Assembly (NCBI GenBank): GCA_011317545.1 | Contig: WUJK01000005.1 | Span: forward strand, 1,798,001-1,862,000 | Direction of reading: 5' to 3' | DNA from: Coniella vitis | Lineage: Eukaryota > Ascomycota > Sordariomycetes > Diaporthales > Schizoparmaceae | DNA: 64,000 bases | In this document: piece by piece, positions 61,396-64,000 of the stretch | Position numbering within the stretch: the first letter of the stretch is position 1 | Layout of the letters: each line of letters begins with the position of its first letter | The notes under the pieces: generated by a model | What the model was told of the DNA's origin: nothing | Seen by the model: the letters and a program-made list of their open reading frames with translations, nothing else | The model's database searches: none | Program-made: the position numbers and the translations under genes

Positions 61396-64000
61396 CAAGG
61401 CACTATGTAGCACGGAGCAGCCTGATCGGCAACGCTCAGGGGGACCACCCTTGCCCAGCCCAGTGACCCTGTGCCATGGCCAGGCAGCCAGGATTTCCTT
61501 TCGGCCACTTGCCGAGACAGCCAACATGCTTTTTGGTTGTCGTCACTGTGCAGTCGCAGCGGTGCCCTCGTTGCAGCACGAGGGCCACTCAGAGCAGCGC
61601 ATGTGTCGGCATTGCGGGGAGGGCTCAACAGAGTTTTGCAGGCGATGCAAGTATTGGATGCAGTTGGTGATGACGAGCAAGAACACAGACTAATAAGCCC
61701 TTTCTCTCCATGTCTGGCCATGGCATTCGGTCACTTCTCACTTTCTGTGTTAGCACTTTGCTACGAACAGCACGTCGATACTTCTACATTGGACATAGTA
61801 GTAGCGAACCTTGACGGTCATCAACCGCTGCCGCCCCCCTATGGACGCCATCTGCCAGGATTGTATAACGGATCCGAACCTGCGGCCTTGCAACGAATTT
61901 AAGGTTGCCCTGCCCAAGCAGATGCACACTGAAGCAATCAATACCAGACACACTACCTTAACAAACTTGCCGCTGAAGACACATAGTACGCAGTAATGTT
62001 TTTCACTCCGCACAGTAAGCTCGGGAGTCGCTGTACTTGGAATACCTCTCTTTACTGTGTGAGTAGATACGCGGACACATGGCTACATAAGCACTTGGCA
62101 ATGCCAATTGCCTGGCTTGACCCTGGATCTTGGTGTTTTTCGCATCGCTGCCTCTGAGCATTTTTGCGCACATCACGTGCTTGCCTCCCTGTCTAACTGT
62201 TCATTAGCGTCTTCCCCCCACCCCCCTTCTCTGCCTTTGCTCTTTCCTCCACCGGCTTTCCTAACTTCCGGCGTTGAGAAACTGGGATCAGATGTTCTTG
62301 GGCAGCACTTGGCTAGCTACAGTGCTTCGAAAACGGCCTGGGCAGGCGTACGATGAACGTACTTGGCCAGGCAGTCCCATTGTACAATAGATTGTGATAG
62401 TGCCATATCCTCATTCTTTATTCTCTTGTCTTGGGCCGCTTTCTTTGTCTGTCTGTCGTAGACATGTACCATATTGCATCATCATTCATTTTAATCATCT
62501 CTCTTGCCATTGCTGCAGCAATAACATCCCACATAGTGTATTGTGTACCGCCCAGACTCTGAGCAGCGACCTTGACACAATGTTGTTTTGCAAGTACCGT
62601 ATACTTTTAGATGTCCCCTTTCCCACTCATTATATTTATACATGCACACCACCGTCACAATGCTCCCCGTCTTAAACCCGTGCGCCCCTCTCCGGAGCCA
62701 AACGGAGCGGCGCGGTGTTGATTTGACACGCCACTCCAAGCACCAAAACGCCCCTCACCTCTCCAAATGGAGCTTAGCATCCAGAAATCGAGGGAGACGA
62801 AGACGAAAAAATAACCCTAGGGGCTCGAACCAACCATTGTGCTAAACAAGAACGTCCACCCGGCGATGGTCGCGTCTTGTGGTATCCGCTTTTCCACTGA
62901 ACGAAACAGGCCCATCATGTGTGGCTAGCAGTAGCTGCGCTTGGTATTTTTTTCCCTTGCATCTCACTACAGAGTACGCCCGGCGCTTGCACAGCATATG
63001 CAGAAGTAGAGCAGTTGGGGATCGCCCAGATCCCTTCTTCCATGCTAAGCCTAAACAAGAGCCACTAGGTAGAGGCACTGATCGAAGCCCAGGAGACGAA
63101 AGGGACGAAGAGAGGGGTTGTTGCAAACTAGTACCTAGCGCGGAATTGTGCTTATCCGTCGCAACTAATTCTCTTCCCTCATTTTTTTCTGGTCTTTTTC
63201 GCGCCCTTTGTTGGTCTGTGCTGTGCTGCAGGACTACCAATCAAACTCCAAAGTAGTCATCCAGCCAGACTTCACTGGCGCAGCCACGTTCAAGTGCTGG
63301 GGGGTGTTACATTATAATAGTAGCATGTCAGTATATCACAGTATTCCCAGATGTGGCGCTGGGGCTGGAGGGCGATGGCACGATTTTAGTCCCAGGCACT
63401 AAGCGATCGTCGTGGATCTGGCGCATTGCTCTTCCATGGACCCTCACTTTAGTTTTCTTCCTCTCCCTCCTCTCCCGATCGCCTTCTGCTCGGTCCACTA
63501 CCTCCGCGCTGCTACTAGAATATTGGAGACCTGCTACATAGTACACAGGACTGGCGCAGGCGGAGAAATAAAAAGTGGGAAAGGATCGTCTATCTTGGCA
63601 CGTTATCTTTTCCAGGACCGTGTAATTATTGTTGTTGTTGTTGTTTTTCTTGCGTGTGATGCGTACTACGTTCTTCATCGCCAATGAAATACCTCGCTAC
63701 TACGACTATGCCAGGTCCTCCCTCGCGTGCTCATGACTTCTCATGTACTTTGAGTCGTTTGTAGTCTAAAGTTGACTGCTTTTACTGTGTTTTCCACCTA
63801 AACACCCACTCACCCCGTACGACCCTTGTAAAGGTCTTATCATGTACTACTTGCAAGTTTTCTATCGGCCGTGCTGACTGGCTCCAGCCTCCACCTTCAA
63901 CTGAGAAAGAGACAAAAAAAAGGGGGGGGGGGAGAAGAAGGGGTATCTGTGTCTGGTCCAACCCAACCTATTACAAATGGACGCTTCAAATACAGCATGA

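Larger units (their letters stand above)
56178..64000. other. Gene-poor region to the end of the window
   Basis: About 7.8 kb without a supported gene. It includes an (AT)11 repeat at 57859-57880, GGCTGC units at about 60225-60248, GCTGCGT units at about 60443-60488, six exact TACATAGTA/TACTATGTA motifs between 60953 and 61395, one more at 63535, and an A7G11 junction near 63914-63931. Short Cys-rich frames, for example around 61530-61670 (CRHCGEGSTEFCRRC), look like chance. Exons beyond the right edge cannot be excluded. Confidence 0.5.

Noticed and set aside
61530..61670. CxxC-x6-CxxC pattern suggestive of a zinc ribbon
   Set aside because: Isolated in a short frame with no fold-like flanks; such patterns arise by chance in Cys-rich translations of TGC/TGT-rich DNA.
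62805..62850. GGGGCTCGAACC next to a TAGCACAATGG-like box
   Set aside because: The two boxes are only about 15 bases apart on the minus strand, too close for a tRNA, and no cloverleaf can be drawn.
1..64000. CRISPR array, prophage or bacterial-type operon
   Set aside because: Introns, gene families and spacing are eukaryotic; no regularly spaced direct repeats with unique spacers were seen.

Overview
The window is nuclear DNA of a filamentous ascomycete. The genes are split by short introns (about 56-400 nt) with GTRNGT-type donors, CTNAC-type branch points and CAG/TAG acceptors, and the protein families (ERCC6L2-like SNF2, DUF3405, a CYP4-like P450, a DHA1 drug/H+ antiporter, Rsm24, Alg13) are typical of Pezizomycotina. 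The overall look suggests Sordariomycetes, probably Hypocreales; no marker gene here fixes genus or species.

Layout. 1-3945: no supported gene. 3946-6208 (+): leukotriene-A4-hydrolase-type zinc aminopeptidase, 5 exons. 7637-10926 (+): ERCC6L2-like SNF2 DNA translocase, 2 exons. 10927-21065: about 10 kb with no supported gene; its last part is probably the leader of the next gene. 21066-24036 (+): Ser/Gln-rich ORP1-like putative regulator. 26891-29075 (+): cytochrome P450, 3 exons. 29850-31319 (+): protein with a short SAP/HeH-like N-terminus and several membrane segments. 34107-35290 (+): Ser/Pro-rich uncharacterised protein. 37748-39815 (+): DHA1 major facilitator transporter, 4 exons. 42217-42590 (-): tentative three-exon 87-aa gene. 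45687-48158 (+): DUF3405 type II membrane protein. 49213-50580 (-): small secreted lysozyme-fold-like protein, 4 exons. 53461-54264 (-): ALG13, divergently arranged with 54912-56177 (+): RSM24/mS35. 56178-64000: no supported gene.

Exon boundaries were derived by hand; each multi-exon model given closes in frame. The genes do not form an obvious pathway or biosynthetic cluster: housekeeping functions (N-glycosylation, mitochondrial translation, DNA repair, peptide turnover) are mixed with accessory ones (P450, efflux pump, secreted wall-lytic-like protein). The window is gene-poor, about 11 confident genes in 64 kb.

The strongest unexplained signal is a 9-bp intergenic motif, TACATAGTA/TACTATGTA. 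By hand count it occurs exactly about 29 times on the two strands, often as overlapping pairs, never inside an exon of a supported gene, against about 0.5 expected by chance.
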